From positions 1,601,107 through 1,665,106 of the forward strand of contig QUOL01000008.1 in the NCBI GenBank assembly GCA_009761415.1: DNA of 64,000 nucleotides, written 5' to 3'. The stretch comes from Sarcomyxa edulis. Taxonomy: Eukaryota; Basidiomycota; Agaricomycetes; Agaricales; Mycenaceae. The notes beneath the pieces were generated by a model that ran no database searches, had not been told where the DNA came from, and saw only the letters and a list, made by a program, of their open reading frames with translations. A program made the translations under genes and the position numbers. Below, piece after piece: positions 20,953-31,095 of this stretch. The first letter of the stretch is position 1, and each line of letters opens with the position of its first letter.

Positions 20953-22553
20953 TGTCGAGGTCTTTCTGGACAGCCTACGACAAGACGATTCAAGTCAGCG
21001 ACAGACATTATGATGGAGATGGATGTCTTTTACCTTGTGATGGCAAGACACGGACGATCCTGGTGCCTATCATGTGCGTATTTGAGTATCAGAGAGGCGA
21101 CAAGAACGAGATCTGAGGTGCATAACTCACCGTGCTTATGTCCCAAAAGGCTATGCAGAAAGGCCGTTTGCAACCTTTGATCGCAAATCAGCAAATGTAG
21201 GATAGGAGACCCAGAAATTTGAACTCACAGAAGGTTCCAAACAACGAGGAAGACCGGTTACTGCAGAGAGAGAAACAGTGAGCTTTACGTTATGACCCGC
21301 GACCCTATGCCCGCCTCCAAGTAGTCTGCAGTATGCCGCGTGCCTATGGTAAGGCTCAGCGTACAAAGAACTACAGAAAACCAGGCGGCGATACAGGCAA
21401 ACAGAAAGAAAACTCACCAACAAAAAGTGGGGGGGAAATCGGTGCAAGAAAATGATTTGACCCAGCAGTATTCTTAAGCTATTTCGTTTGTCAAACACCT
21501 TATCCCAATCGAGCGATGATCGGAGAGCGTGCGGAGGGTCCGATCCACAGATGAAGAGATATGAAATGCGACGGAGAGAAATCGGCTGGCGGAGTTACCT
21601 CTTTGAGCTCATAGAATCGTCCACGTGACTGTTCGACGCGACGCGATTGACAGAGGTCTGTTCGCGATAAGACTGGATTTCACGAGAGTGGGTACTTATT
21701 GAGACAATAGCAGCACACCAGAAGCTGTGTATATATATCCCTGACTATATATCAGGATCTGGGAGAACACGGGAGACGTCACGAATCTACGATCCCACAT
21801 CTATACAAAATATTCTTGAGATATGTTCGCGATATATGGATGTACACTTTGCACCGGTAATCCAAACACGAATACTAGGGTCGTAAGTAATGTATACTGC
21901 AATCTCCAAATGCTATGTGAGTCCTCAGTTGCCAGGGATAAGTACTGCAATGCATGGCCACGTAGAATGATGCACAGGAAAGGCCTTATGTTCGCGATAT
22001 TATCGATTTTTGTATTCGCCGCAGGCAGTCTAGTAGTCAGACTGATTTATTTGCAGTACGAATGTGTAAAAGCAGCCAATGAACATACATCCAGATATCC
22101 CAAAGGGTTTATTAATAAGGGCTAGGATGTTGCATTTTTGTCGAGGACTCAGATTGAAGCATGCGCACTTACCTGTCCCTTATGCTCTTCTCCGCCAAAA
22201 TGTGCTCTTCGGTCAAAACGAGTAAGCTCAACGATTTGAGCATTGACATGGCCATTCGTTATGTAGATTCGTAGACTGTAGAGATGATCAGGAGACAGTG
22301 TACGACCGCATAGTGGTAGACCAGTGTACAAATGTTCGCGAGTTGTTCGCGATATTCATAATTTGTGTGTTTTTAAAAGGAGTCTAAGATGCAGAGTGTG
22401 TTTCAAAGTCTGTGGTAAGCTTCCAGGTTGAACTGAAATCCATTTTGAGGCGTCCAACAGACTTTGTCGAGACGTCGAAGAGGACAGAGATCTTGTTCGG
22501 GGCTCAAATTGGATCACGCGCCACACTCGTTACTCACACTCGTCCATGTCAAA
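20953..22553. other. Upstream region of the Tet/JBP gene with repeated GTTCGCGATAT
   Basis: No complete gene is recognised. A short possible minus-strand exon (KRPFCIAFWDIST) lies at about 21128-21172 and could be a leader exon of the Tet/JBP gene. The 11-mer GTTCGCGATAT occurs exactly at 21825, 21990 and 22345, with a near match at 21661 (TTCGCGATAA). AT-rich inverted sequence (CCTGACTATATATCAGG) lies at about 21739-21755. Confidence 0.45.
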
Positions 22554-23831
22554 ATGCGCACTCTAGAAGAGAAACAGGAGGCTCGCCGCATTGCTTGCGC
22601 AAAATACAATGCTAAGTAGGTGCTCGCTGGATATGGTCAAAAGCCTGATGCTCAACTGGTCTTTCGAAGGAACCGAGAACAACTAAATGAACAAGCTCGA
22701 GTCCGCATGGCAAAGTACTCGAGATGTCTATCATCTTTCAAGCTCATTTACAGACCTCATTAGACATCGCAAGAAAGCAGCAACACCTCCTGTTGAGGCC
22801 AAGCCTCCTCAAAGACACAAACACAATATTCTCAGGCCTCAGCAAAAACCTAAGCGCAAGTCAAGAAGCTCTTCTGTTCGCGATATCTCACCTCCCAGGC
22901 ACGCAATCTCTCGCACAACTTGCAAGTCGCGCATAAGGTTGACCGTCCACGTCTCTGCTACAAATGTCTGTTACTGATAGCTACTTCGTAGCGCTGGCGA
23001 TTCAAATTCTGAAGATAGCAAGTCAAAGAGCCCTTCAGTTCGCGATATCGTACCTCCCAGTCATACCAGCCCTTGCACACCTTCCAGGAAATCCAATAAG
23101 TCCCATTCACGGCGTGCGTCGACTTCTCTAGATAGCAACAATCTGTCCCCCGCTCAACTTCATGAATCTATATATCTCGAGCGGTGCGTTCGAGAACTTG
23201 CATGCCATAGGTTTTCTTTATTCATGCCTACTTTTTCAGCGCTGTCCATTCGGACTCTGGCGACTTTGACGAGCTCCAAGCAGACAACAGTGAGGAGATA
23301 TATGCTGTTCCCGTCAGGTATGATTTAGTTCATATTGAACCGGCGTAAACTAAGAGTGTACACATAAATTGTAGTCGACATCGTAAGAGGCTCGCTGATT
23401 GGAGATCATGGTCTCAAGTCCAAGACTACTCGGAGATGGTCGAGCAGACCGGAACAAGCGGCAATGCTCAGCTCACTCGTGAAAGTTATGCCCGTAGCTG
23501 CCAAGACTTGGATCTCGATGAGACTACGGGCGCCGAGATGAGGGTTAAAAATACGAAGCGCGAGGTGAGCCAACTCGAGTTCTATGTCCGCCAGCATCAC
23601 CAGCATCACGTACCTGCTTTGGAGGAGATCGGAGTAGATATGAAAGCATACTACGACAGGAGAGAGGAGAGGAGAGCCAACCGTAGAGAATACCAACGCT
23701 TGCGGAAGGTGATGAAGGACGAGGATCGGCAAGCTCGAGAACGTATAGCCGTGTCTGTCGTTGAGGGGGAGGATCTCATGTGTGATGATCTGCGCAAGGA
23801 CTTTTCACGCCGTATCAGGGGCCGAGATTGA
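22554..23831 (+). CDS. Basic hypothetical protein gene, possibly decayed
   Basis: I do not recognise a named family. The first exon starts at ATG 22554 (MRTLEEKQEARRIACAKY) and splices in frame to KNREQLNEQARVRMAKYSR near 22670. This Lys/Arg/Ala pattern is common in unnamed Agaricomycete proteins. Downstream, exons encode KSPSVRDIVPPSHTSP (about 23020-23160) and SDSGDFDELQADNSEE (about 23245-23315). The last exon runs from 23374 to the stop at 23831 with a charged, helical region (YDRREERRANRREYQRLRK). Between 22680 and 22980 I could not connect the frame, so it may be broken or alternatively spliced. The peptide SVRDI occurs twice because the GTTCGCGATAT motif is embedded in coding sequence. 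Confidence 0.4.
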
Positions 23832-24294
23832 GCTTGGAAATATTATCCTGGAGGATGATCACTCACCATAGAGGATGCATGTGGCGCAATAAAATAATTT
23901 GCCCCAATTGGTGGTACCGATAGCTCAATCTCTTATGAACCAATATTATTTCATTCCGTGTGCATGCGTCCGTCCTCTGTATGTCTTGAACTGCTGTGTG
24001 TGTGGCAAAAGAGGACTTGAAGGATATTGAATTTCAGACCTATATTTGGTATTGTTGCAAAGGGAGGTCAATAGCGTGTTTTGTATTGGCTTATACTATT
24101 TGCAATCTCGGAGACACTAACCTCAACGGGGCGGATGTAGAATATTAGCTCCGAAGATTAACTCCGTATCTTACATTTCAAACGAGGGCGGGAGCAAGGT
24201 ACGTCAATTTATTTCAAATGACGGAAACTCAGTACATCACTTTATTTTAAAGGAACGACGGGTCAGTACGGTACACAACCCTCATCCCAAGGAA
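23832..24294. other. Intergenic, convergent gene ends
   Basis: I see nothing beyond probable 3' ends: the plus-strand gene stops at 23831 and the minus-strand gene stops at 24295. No repeat or motif stands out. Confidence 0.5.
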
Positions 24295-25443
24295 TTATTT
24301 GAAAACGACATCGCCCGCGTTCCAGGCGCGAACATATCCAGCGAGTGCATCCCAGCGAGACGCGTACTTCTTATAGATGGCACCCGAGACCTTGTTTACA
24401 AGAGGTGCTGCCTCATCCCTGAGATAAATGAGTGACATATGACGGAGATGCAAAGCGGACGACCCTACCAATTAGCATAAACCCCCGGAACTTTCCCGGC
24501 CGACACAAGATACCATCGACCATCAGGAGGCTCCGCCATGTTAGCTAGCGTGCGCGAGAGTTCGTCTGGATGAATGGCATTCGGATGGATGGCATTCAGA
24601 TGCATGCCCTGACCTGAATTTCGAAATCAGTGACACGCACTACATATCCAACTAGGGAAAGCTTACCTCCTGCATTTGAAGAACCGGCGATGGGCTGAGT
24701 CATATCAGTCAAAGATGCTGCGGCAGGAACAGATGCTACGACAGGAGATGAGGTTGCATCGGACGGGACAACTGGGGGAGGGCCCACGACGGGAGACAAG
24801 GTTGCTGAGGACACGACAGCTGCTGCGACAATAGTAGGATCTGCGGCAGGGGTAGGCATTGCGAGGTCAGAGGAAGAGTCTGCACTGGTAGACGAAGCTG
24901 TGGCGACAACGGCATCCGAGTCTACATCTGATGTAGCAGCTACGACTGAGACTGTTGGAGCATCGTTGACAGATGCAACACTAGCAGAGTCATCGACAGC
25001 GATGGGGACGGGGGAGGCAGCAAGGGTACTGTCAGCCAAAGCATTTGGAGCTGCAGCGGCGTCGGCGACGGGCGAATTGTTAACCGTGAGCAACACAGCA
25101 GAAGCTGCTGAGAAAAGAAGTCAGTTCTGTTCGCAGAGTGAGGTAAGGTACATACCTGACTTGGGAGTGGATTCAGAGACAACACTTCCTGGCCCAAGAA
25201 CGACTGGATGTATGGCTGAAAGTCTATGGTTTAGGACCGTAATATGAACGGTGAATGAATTTACGCACCAAGAGGTAACCTTTCCAAGATGGCGGCCTGA
25301 GTAATAGCTAGCTGAGACAAAGCTAGGGCAATGGCGGACAACGGCGAGGCTGAATCGCCAGCATCCTCGTTGCACGCAGTTGCAGTCGCGTTGAGTTGAG
25401 TCATATCAGGAGGAAAGAGTGGGAGTTTAGACTGCAGGTCCAT
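24295..25443 (-). CDS. Ala/Ser/Thr-rich protein with RNase H1 N-terminal-like domain
   Basis: The start is ATG 25443 (MDLQSKLPLFPPDM). Exons follow through IHPVVLGPGSVVSESTPKS, a low-complexity Ala/Val/Ser/Thr/Asp region (about 25095-24670), then a C-terminal domain ending GDVVFK at 24295. That domain reads RWYLVSAGKVPGVYANW, then after an intron APLVNKVSGAIYKKYASRWDA. It matches the RNase H1 N-terminal (viroplasmin-like) fold pattern: an aromatic-Val-x-x-Gly start, PGVYxxW, then a Gly-Ala-x-Tyr-Lys core. In RNase H1 this domain binds RNA-DNA hybrids. No RNase H catalytic domain is present, so the protein may only bind nucleic acid. It is divergent from the 740-residue gene, with 264 bp between the two start codons. 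Exact inner exon borders are approximate. Confidence 0.65.
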
Positions 25444-25707
25444 TTTGAGTTTTTAACAAGTCATGAGGAATCTACTAGTACCTACGTGATCGATTGAACA
25501 ATGTGGCTGAAGAATCGAACCGGAAATGTTCAGATCTTCAGATCCGCTTCAGATCCGATCAATTCCAATTCCTCGACCTCTACCTGCGCCGATGGAACAT
25601 GTGGATTTGAAAGTAAGTACTGTTATATTAACTCCCTCTAATGCAGAATCCACTGTTATATCACCTGTTATATCACTCACCTCTAGTCCCCTTTTCGCCC
25701 TAATACA
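25444..25707. promoter_or_regulatory. Shared 264-bp intergenic region of a divergent gene pair
   Basis: The starts at 25443 (-) and 25708 (+) face away from each other. The region has short direct repeats (TCAGATCCG near 25539 and 25550; TGTTATAT near 25621, 25652 and 25664). A bidirectional promoter is inferred from layout only. Confidence 0.35.
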
Positions 25708-28142
25708 ATGGCCCCTCCTCGTTGGCAGACAGCCGAACAACTCGAGTTCCTGAAGTCGAAGCTTCCCAACTACCATTCTGCTTGCGCTAATAAACTGTTG
25801 TCGAAATTCTGGCCTCTCACTAACGAGGCTTGGTTCTCTCGATGGCCCGAAATCGACGCCCAGAAAAAAATGGCTGCACTTCCGCTCGACTTCTTGGAGA
25901 CATCCGTAGCCACTGACCCAGATCCTGAAAGTCCGGCGAATCAACTTGTTGTAAATTACCGGAAGATACTTAGAAACGCTGTCAAGAAAAGAAAAGAAGT
26001 ACGTGACATTTTGTATATCAATTAGATGTCCTCTAATGCTCTGTATCAGCGATTGAGCCAATGGTTCCGCAACAATTCCCAGGATAAAAAATCGTCGAAC
26101 AAGCCTTCCGTCATTCTCGACACACTCTTTGCTCCATCTGAACGAAGGACGCGTCGTCACCACCGCCGGGAGATCTACGAGAAGCGCTATGCACAGAAGG
26201 TCCATACCGCGGTGCAGAAAGCTTACGATGAGGAGGTGGCTGACTCCAGTGATGAGAGCAATGATGATGTTAACAAGGACCGCTCCAAGACTCGTTCGAA
26301 GAAAGCGAGGAGGATGGAGATCAGACGGAGAGTGGTGAAGGAGATGTGGGAGAATGAGTCGCCGGACGTGCAGAAGGAAGTCGAGGACGCGTGGAATGCC
26401 GAGGATGAGGAGCATGGAATGAAAAACAAGGAGGAAACACGGTCCGAAAGAACTCCGCAACAATACCAGAGGTATGTCTTTAGATTATGGGCAGCTTTGT
26501 GAAGTTGACTTTTCCTTCCCAGCGCAATCGAAGAGTTCCCTGAATACATGACGCGTTCAATGGAGGCTGGAAAGAGCATGGCTGGCTGGAGTGGCTTTTG
26601 GGTCACTGGTGGACCGAGACCTTCAGCCGGTGGCCGGATCGATGTTATAACGTGAGTATGTTCAGCTCCTTCTGTAGTCTTGTATGTTAACTCGAGCTTC
26701 TCTCAAGTGTGCACGTTGGAACCACAGAGGTTGGAAATACCTTTGCAGACGCCCACGGAAACTTTGAGGAAGCCGTCATCGCACCATTTGGAGAGTGGCT
26801 CAAGAGGGTATATCGTACGTCCTGATCTTCGGTACAAATGGTGTAAATCTCACAATCATCATATACAGCGGCCTCTGTCAGAGGTGCCCGAGCACTTCCC
26901 ACCGATACCACCCCAACACCAAGTTCATCCCCTGTACGAAACACCTCGTACTTGAACAGAGTGTCTACCTCTTTTCCATCTCCCAACTCGTCTCCACCAA
27001 CCCGCGACCTTCCCGATCTCTCGGATCCGCTCTTGATTAAATTGACGCCCACGTCGGAAGGTCGTTCTTCTGATTCTCCGAAGAAGAAAAAGAAGAAAAG
27101 GGGGAAGGGGAAGGAGAAGGAGAAGGCGAAGGGGAAGGAGAAGGAGAAGGAGAAGGAGAAGGAGAAGGAGAAGGAGAAGGAGAAGGAGAAGGAACCCAGG
27201 CCCGTGGGCGGACTTAGCTCTTCGGATGGCGTAGAGTCGCTCGAGTTCAATACAAGTCCAGGGCACACCATGCACGACGCACCGTCAACGCCCAACAGAT
27301 CGCCTACCTCACGTCTAGAGAGACCAGGTTCAGCATGCAGGTTCAACCCACCACTCTACCTCCCTTCCGTCGACAGTCCATCGCTCAATCCGTTCTCAGT
27401 CGATGATATGGACCTAGATCCAGCATTGCGACCACATGGGAGCCTTCTTCATTCATTGTTCGACACCACCGATCCTTTCTTGGGACATTCGTCCTGGTCA
27501 AGTCCTACGGCCACATTCTTCCAAACTCTGTATGGTCGACCCACAGCAATCCCGGCCCTACAACCCCATACCTCACCAATTGCTCCTGCCAACCCAATCC
27601 CATCGCCTTCTCAACGTCCACGTCCACGTCCACGTCCACGTCCCGCCAACCCGAGAACAAATCAAACTCTGTTGTTACAAACCCCTGATATATCATCATT
27701 CAATACATTGTCTCCCAACGTGCTAGACGCTACACAGCCTGCGCTACCTCACACTCCGAAGACGTCACAGGCTCCTGATATATCATCTCCCTCTTCCACG
27801 GACGCACCTAGACCTCCACCCACACCCCCTGCAAGCTCACCCCCTACTAGACCTCCACCCACACCCCCTGCAAGCTCACCCTTTAGACCTCCTCCGTGTT
27901 TGCCTCCTCCAAGCTCACCGGACAAAGTTCCCTCTTCAGAGCTACCGAAAACAACTGCTAGGACATCTAAGAAGGGAAAACGTGGATGGAAGGGATGGGC
28001 TCTAATCCCAGTAGACGATGATAATGCAAGTATACAGACAGAAACTGTGATTGAGGCACCACTTGGAAGACGCGCTACAAAGCGTAGAATAGCGGCGGAT
28101 GGTTCAGAAATTTCCCTACCTACGAAGAAGCCCCGCAAGTAG
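25708..28142 (+). CDS. 740-residue hypothetical protein with Lys/Glu and Pro-rich tracts
   Basis: Exons 25708-25998, 26050-26471, 26523-26651, 26708-26814 and 26869-28142 join in frame to 741 codons. The N-terminal 290 residues look folded: MAPPRWQTAEQLEFLKSKLP, WFSRWPEIDAQ, LSQWFRNNSQD, a charged helical stretch, then GWSGFWVTGGPRP and FEEAVIAPFGEWLKRVY. A Lys/Glu repeat (EKEKEK, about 27107-27192) follows, then Pro/Ser-rich disordered sequence including PRPRPRPRP and two copies of PPPTPPASSP. The C-terminus is basic (KKGKRGWKGW; KKPRK), possibly a nuclear signal. I do not recognise a named domain, but proteins of this layout recur in Agaricomycete genomes. No defect is visible. The gene is divergent from the RNase H1-N-like gene. 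Confidence 0.7.
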
Positions 28143-28649
28143 ATACTCGTGTAGTGCTCAATACTTAGACTTGTGAATCAATGATTGTCATTTTAAAACA
28201 AAGGATATCAAATCTGTACTGAAATCTGTCTATGCTCTCACACGTACACCAGTAGTGCTGACGTGGAAGATCAAAATGTATTACTCGTAGCTACCACTCA
28301 GTATTTTTCTTCGAAGCAAATGACAAAAGTTCCGTCTGAAGGAAATTACGGTACCGTAGGGGAGAGACCTGACAACTGTGGACCGATATAGGTTTTTTTT
28401 TTTTTTCGGGAAGGGGGGGATTCGCCGACGAGGGGGCGGGCCCAAGCAGCGAGCAAGAGGTGGAATGGCGCCCTACCCGATTAGGTACCGCCCCGCCCAA
28501 CTACATTTGAAATTACACCAGAAATAGCATACAATGCCGCAAGCAAGCCGCATTCGAAGGGTGCCGAGGATGCCGTCGTGCAACGGAATCGCGCTCTCTG
28601 AGTACCTCTAAGGTGATATATCATGTCCACTTGTGATAAGAGACCACAT
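28143..28649. other. Intergenic; GC-rich block with T14 run, palindromic 13-mer
   Basis: No gene is seen. A T14 run at 28393-28406 abuts a GC-rich block to about 28500. On the minus strand it would be a roughly 95-bp GC-rich sequence ending in poly(A), as in a SINE or LINE tail. The 13-mer GGTGATATATCAT is at 28612-28624 and a similar GTGATATATTAT at about 28682. Confidence 0.4.
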
Positions 28650-29968
28650 TATAACACACTATGTGTTGTGATTATAGGGATGTGATATATTATTATTACA
28701 GTATAGACTGTGTCAAGAGAGCTCAGGTCGTGTGTTGGATGAAGGGCAGCTAATTCACGTTGTTGAATATCATACTCGACAGCAACTTCCCAGCTATGGG
28801 AGCGCCCGAGATCCATGACTAACTTATGGTGGGAAGCTAAAACATCTGCCCGCTCATCGCCGTGATAGAATCGTGTCCGATCTTCAGCTGTACGAGCAGC
28901 CGCGTACCAGTCAATAATTGAAATTGATTTTTCGTTACGCCGGTCGAGGCCCTTGGCGGTTAGGCCACCTTGGGCATTGACCACAAAGTCTTCCTCGCCC
29001 CTCGCTGCCTTCAAACGGGCTGCCGAGGTGAGGGCAATGTACGGTACATAACGAAAATTCTTGAACGCGTCTTCGACCTTTGGAGGAACGGCTGAGTACA
29101 GAATTAGATGTAAGTTATGAAATCCTCTCGATATAATAAGTGGTGATGAACAACAGAGGAAAGGGTACGAGGCTATTCGGGCCTCACTGTATTGGACAAC
29201 AAGATAGAGCCTGTCGCTCTGATCATGATCAAAGACCCTCTAGATCTGTGGAGCCTTTCGCTCCCTAAGTGAAGAGTGATCCTTTAGATCATCGAGCCTT
29301 TAGCTCCTTAGACAAATACTGATCCTCTAGATCTATGAGCTTATAGCTCATCTGAAAGAAGCACCTGGTCTAACCGCATTGATGAACTAACATTCTCTCA
29401 ATAGAATGCGAACGAGGAAGGACCAGAAACATGACTGATGTAATAGAAACCAACACTAACCCAGGTCGAGAGAGCTCGCCTTGAATCCTGGGATGATTTT
29501 GGGGAGAATAGGCTTCTTATTATCATCTTTCAAAAGAGACGCGACTGCCTTCGCGCGGTCGATGCTCTCTTGGTCGGAGAACATGGAGAAGGAGGTAACG
29601 TTCGGACGGTTCTGCGTCGTAACATCTGTCCGAGGCTGCTGCTGGGCAACTTGGGCTCTGAGACGCGTCAGCTCCTCTAATAAGGCCTGTCGCGTAGGAG
29701 GTTCGTTGACGTTCGGAACGGCGCCTTGGGCCGGCTGGTTGATGTTTGAGTTCGAATTATTAGGTGGTGCCTGATTCTGATTGGAGGACGACTGTGCTTG
29801 GGTTGCTGGAGGAGATGGAGGAGCACCTGAAGACTGGTTGGACGTAACCGGTCGTTGTTGTGGTGTGGACGACGATGAGTCTGAGTTCTGGGGAGTGGTA
29901 GTCCTCTGTCCTGATGGGCCGGCACCGTTAGAGCCCAGGTTGAGACCGAGGTGCTGCGTGACATGCAT
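28650..29968 (-). mobile_element. Gag 5' part of a DIRS-like retroelement, truncated
   Basis: Exon 1 (29968-29464) starts MHVTQHLGLNLGSNG and is Gln/Pro/Ser/Asn-rich, with a short coiled coil (LLEELTRLRAQVAQQQ) and the end KIIPGFKASSLDL. A 371-nt intron (about 29463-29093) separates it from exon 2, which reads AVPPKVEDAFKNFRYVPYIAL, FVVNAQGGLTAKGL and AVEYDIQQRELAALHPTHDL. Exon 2 breaks down just after SSLDT, at about 28700, beside a TGATATAT palindrome. The broken end matches the point where the gag fragment at 13.88 kb begins (HPTQ...LDTAALTIIATR), so both belong to one family. The polymerase, RNase H and recombinase parts are absent here. Confidence 0.65.
29208..29350. repeat. Array of paired mini-hairpins, about 43-bp unit
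   Basis: Four units start at 29208, 29252, 29295 and 29338 (steps 44, 43, 43). Each begins with a GAGC...GCTC hairpin and, in the first three, continues with a GATC...GATC or CTAGATC palindrome after an 18-20 nt spacer. The array lies inside the gag intron. Confidence 0.7.
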
Positions 29969-30099
29969 GGCTAGTGTAAGATATAATTAATGAGGAAGAA
30001 ATGGTAATAGCGAAGAATCGAGGATGGTAGACGAGTATTTGAGCGGTACTTTAGATGATGAATACGAAGGTAAGAGAGGAAAGAAAAATTGATGAGCTG

Positions 30100-30170
30100 G
30101 CGCTACCCGCTCGGCCGGACGCCGGTGCAGGCCTTCTCCCGGCAGGCGAGGGATCGGCCTGCACCTGGGC
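30100..30170. repeat. GC-rich foreign-looking block with 10-bp inverted repeat
   Basis: GGTGCAGGCC at about 30122 and GGCCTGCACC at about 30155 are perfect inverted repeats inside a strongly GC-rich block. The F-box gene loses its protein-like frame on entering it. The segment shares CGGGTAG-GCGCC-like letters with the GC-rich block near 28.45 kb, so both may be ends of one short element family. Confidence 0.4.
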
Positions 30171-31095
30171 TAAATGACAACGACCAGGTAACCCAATCTG
30201 GAGACAGCGAAGAGAGGGAGACGAACGCGCAATGTGCGAAAAGAGAGAGTCAAGGTGCTCGGGGACGATGCAGTGGTCTACTCTACCATCCCAAAGATAT
30301 TTGACGTGAACACGAGAGACATGTGCGCCAAGAAGCGATCCAATATGTGGAAGAATCTCCAAGTTTCGACCATTTATGACGAGCTCCCGAAGATTGGGAA
30401 GAAGTGGCACGAAATGCCGTGATTCCATGATTAGGTCGTGGAAGCCTCCCATGCTGAGGCTGAATTCGATGGTTGGCATGTTACGTCCGCCCAGTGCGAC
30501 ATAAAAGTTTGAGCGACGATGATATTTTCCGAGAGTCTTGACTCTGGGAGCGTAGAGGTCAAAACGAGCCCAATCATTTGGGTTCAGATATCTGCGGAAT
30601 GTCTGGATATGCATCTAAGTCGGGATCGAGTGCAAAATATAAGACCTCACTCACGACCCCACGAGGTTCTTGTGACTGGGAGAAAGATACATCAGGCATT
30701 GTGGCAGTCTTCAAAACGAGGACTTGTGGGTTGACGGAAGTGCTGCCTTTTACTTCTCGACCATCTTCGTCGCCATCGTCGCAGATCTTAGCATCAGTGT
30801 TCTGAAATGAGATGATGAGATATCGCCTCAGGATGAAGATTGTGCCACTCACCAGTGGGATTTCATTTTCCACTACATGTTCATCATCATCTATCAACCA
30901 CACATCGCGCGGAAAGCACATCAACAACGGCTCTAATGTGTCGATGTCCTCCCAAAGAATGTCCATTGCTGGCTCGAAGAGGGCTTTACAGGTCATTCCG
31001 AGGTTGACGATGCTTCGTTCGTGGCCGTCCCTGAGCAAGTGGCAGATAATTTCGGAGACGATTTCGTTGACGAGGAGACATGCGTGTGTTGCCAT
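30160..31095 (-). pseudogene. F-box protein gene, 3'-truncated
   Basis: Exon 1 (31095-30853) encodes an F-box-like N-terminus: LLVNEIVSEIICHLL, then NLGMTCKALFEPAMDILW. This is the pattern of agaric F-box proteins, which recruit substrates to SCF ubiquitin ligases. Exon 2 starts at 30801 (NTDAKICDDGDEDG) and splices across a 54-nt intron (GTGAGT...ATCCAG) into FRRYLNPNDWARFDLYAPRVK. Leucine-rich repeat-like segments follow (FVPLLPNLRELVINGRNLEI; SSPSLRCLQIGLPG). Homologous-looking sequence ends at about 30165, where a GC-rich block takes over and the frame continues only into low-complexity residues. The C-terminal repeats are therefore missing. Splicing is intact, so the loss may be recent. 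Confidence 0.65.

Noticed and set aside
27686..27786. Two more TGATATATCA palindromes as further inverted-repeat elements
   Set aside because: Both sit inside an open coding frame as PDISS and match a repeated peptide, so coding explains them.
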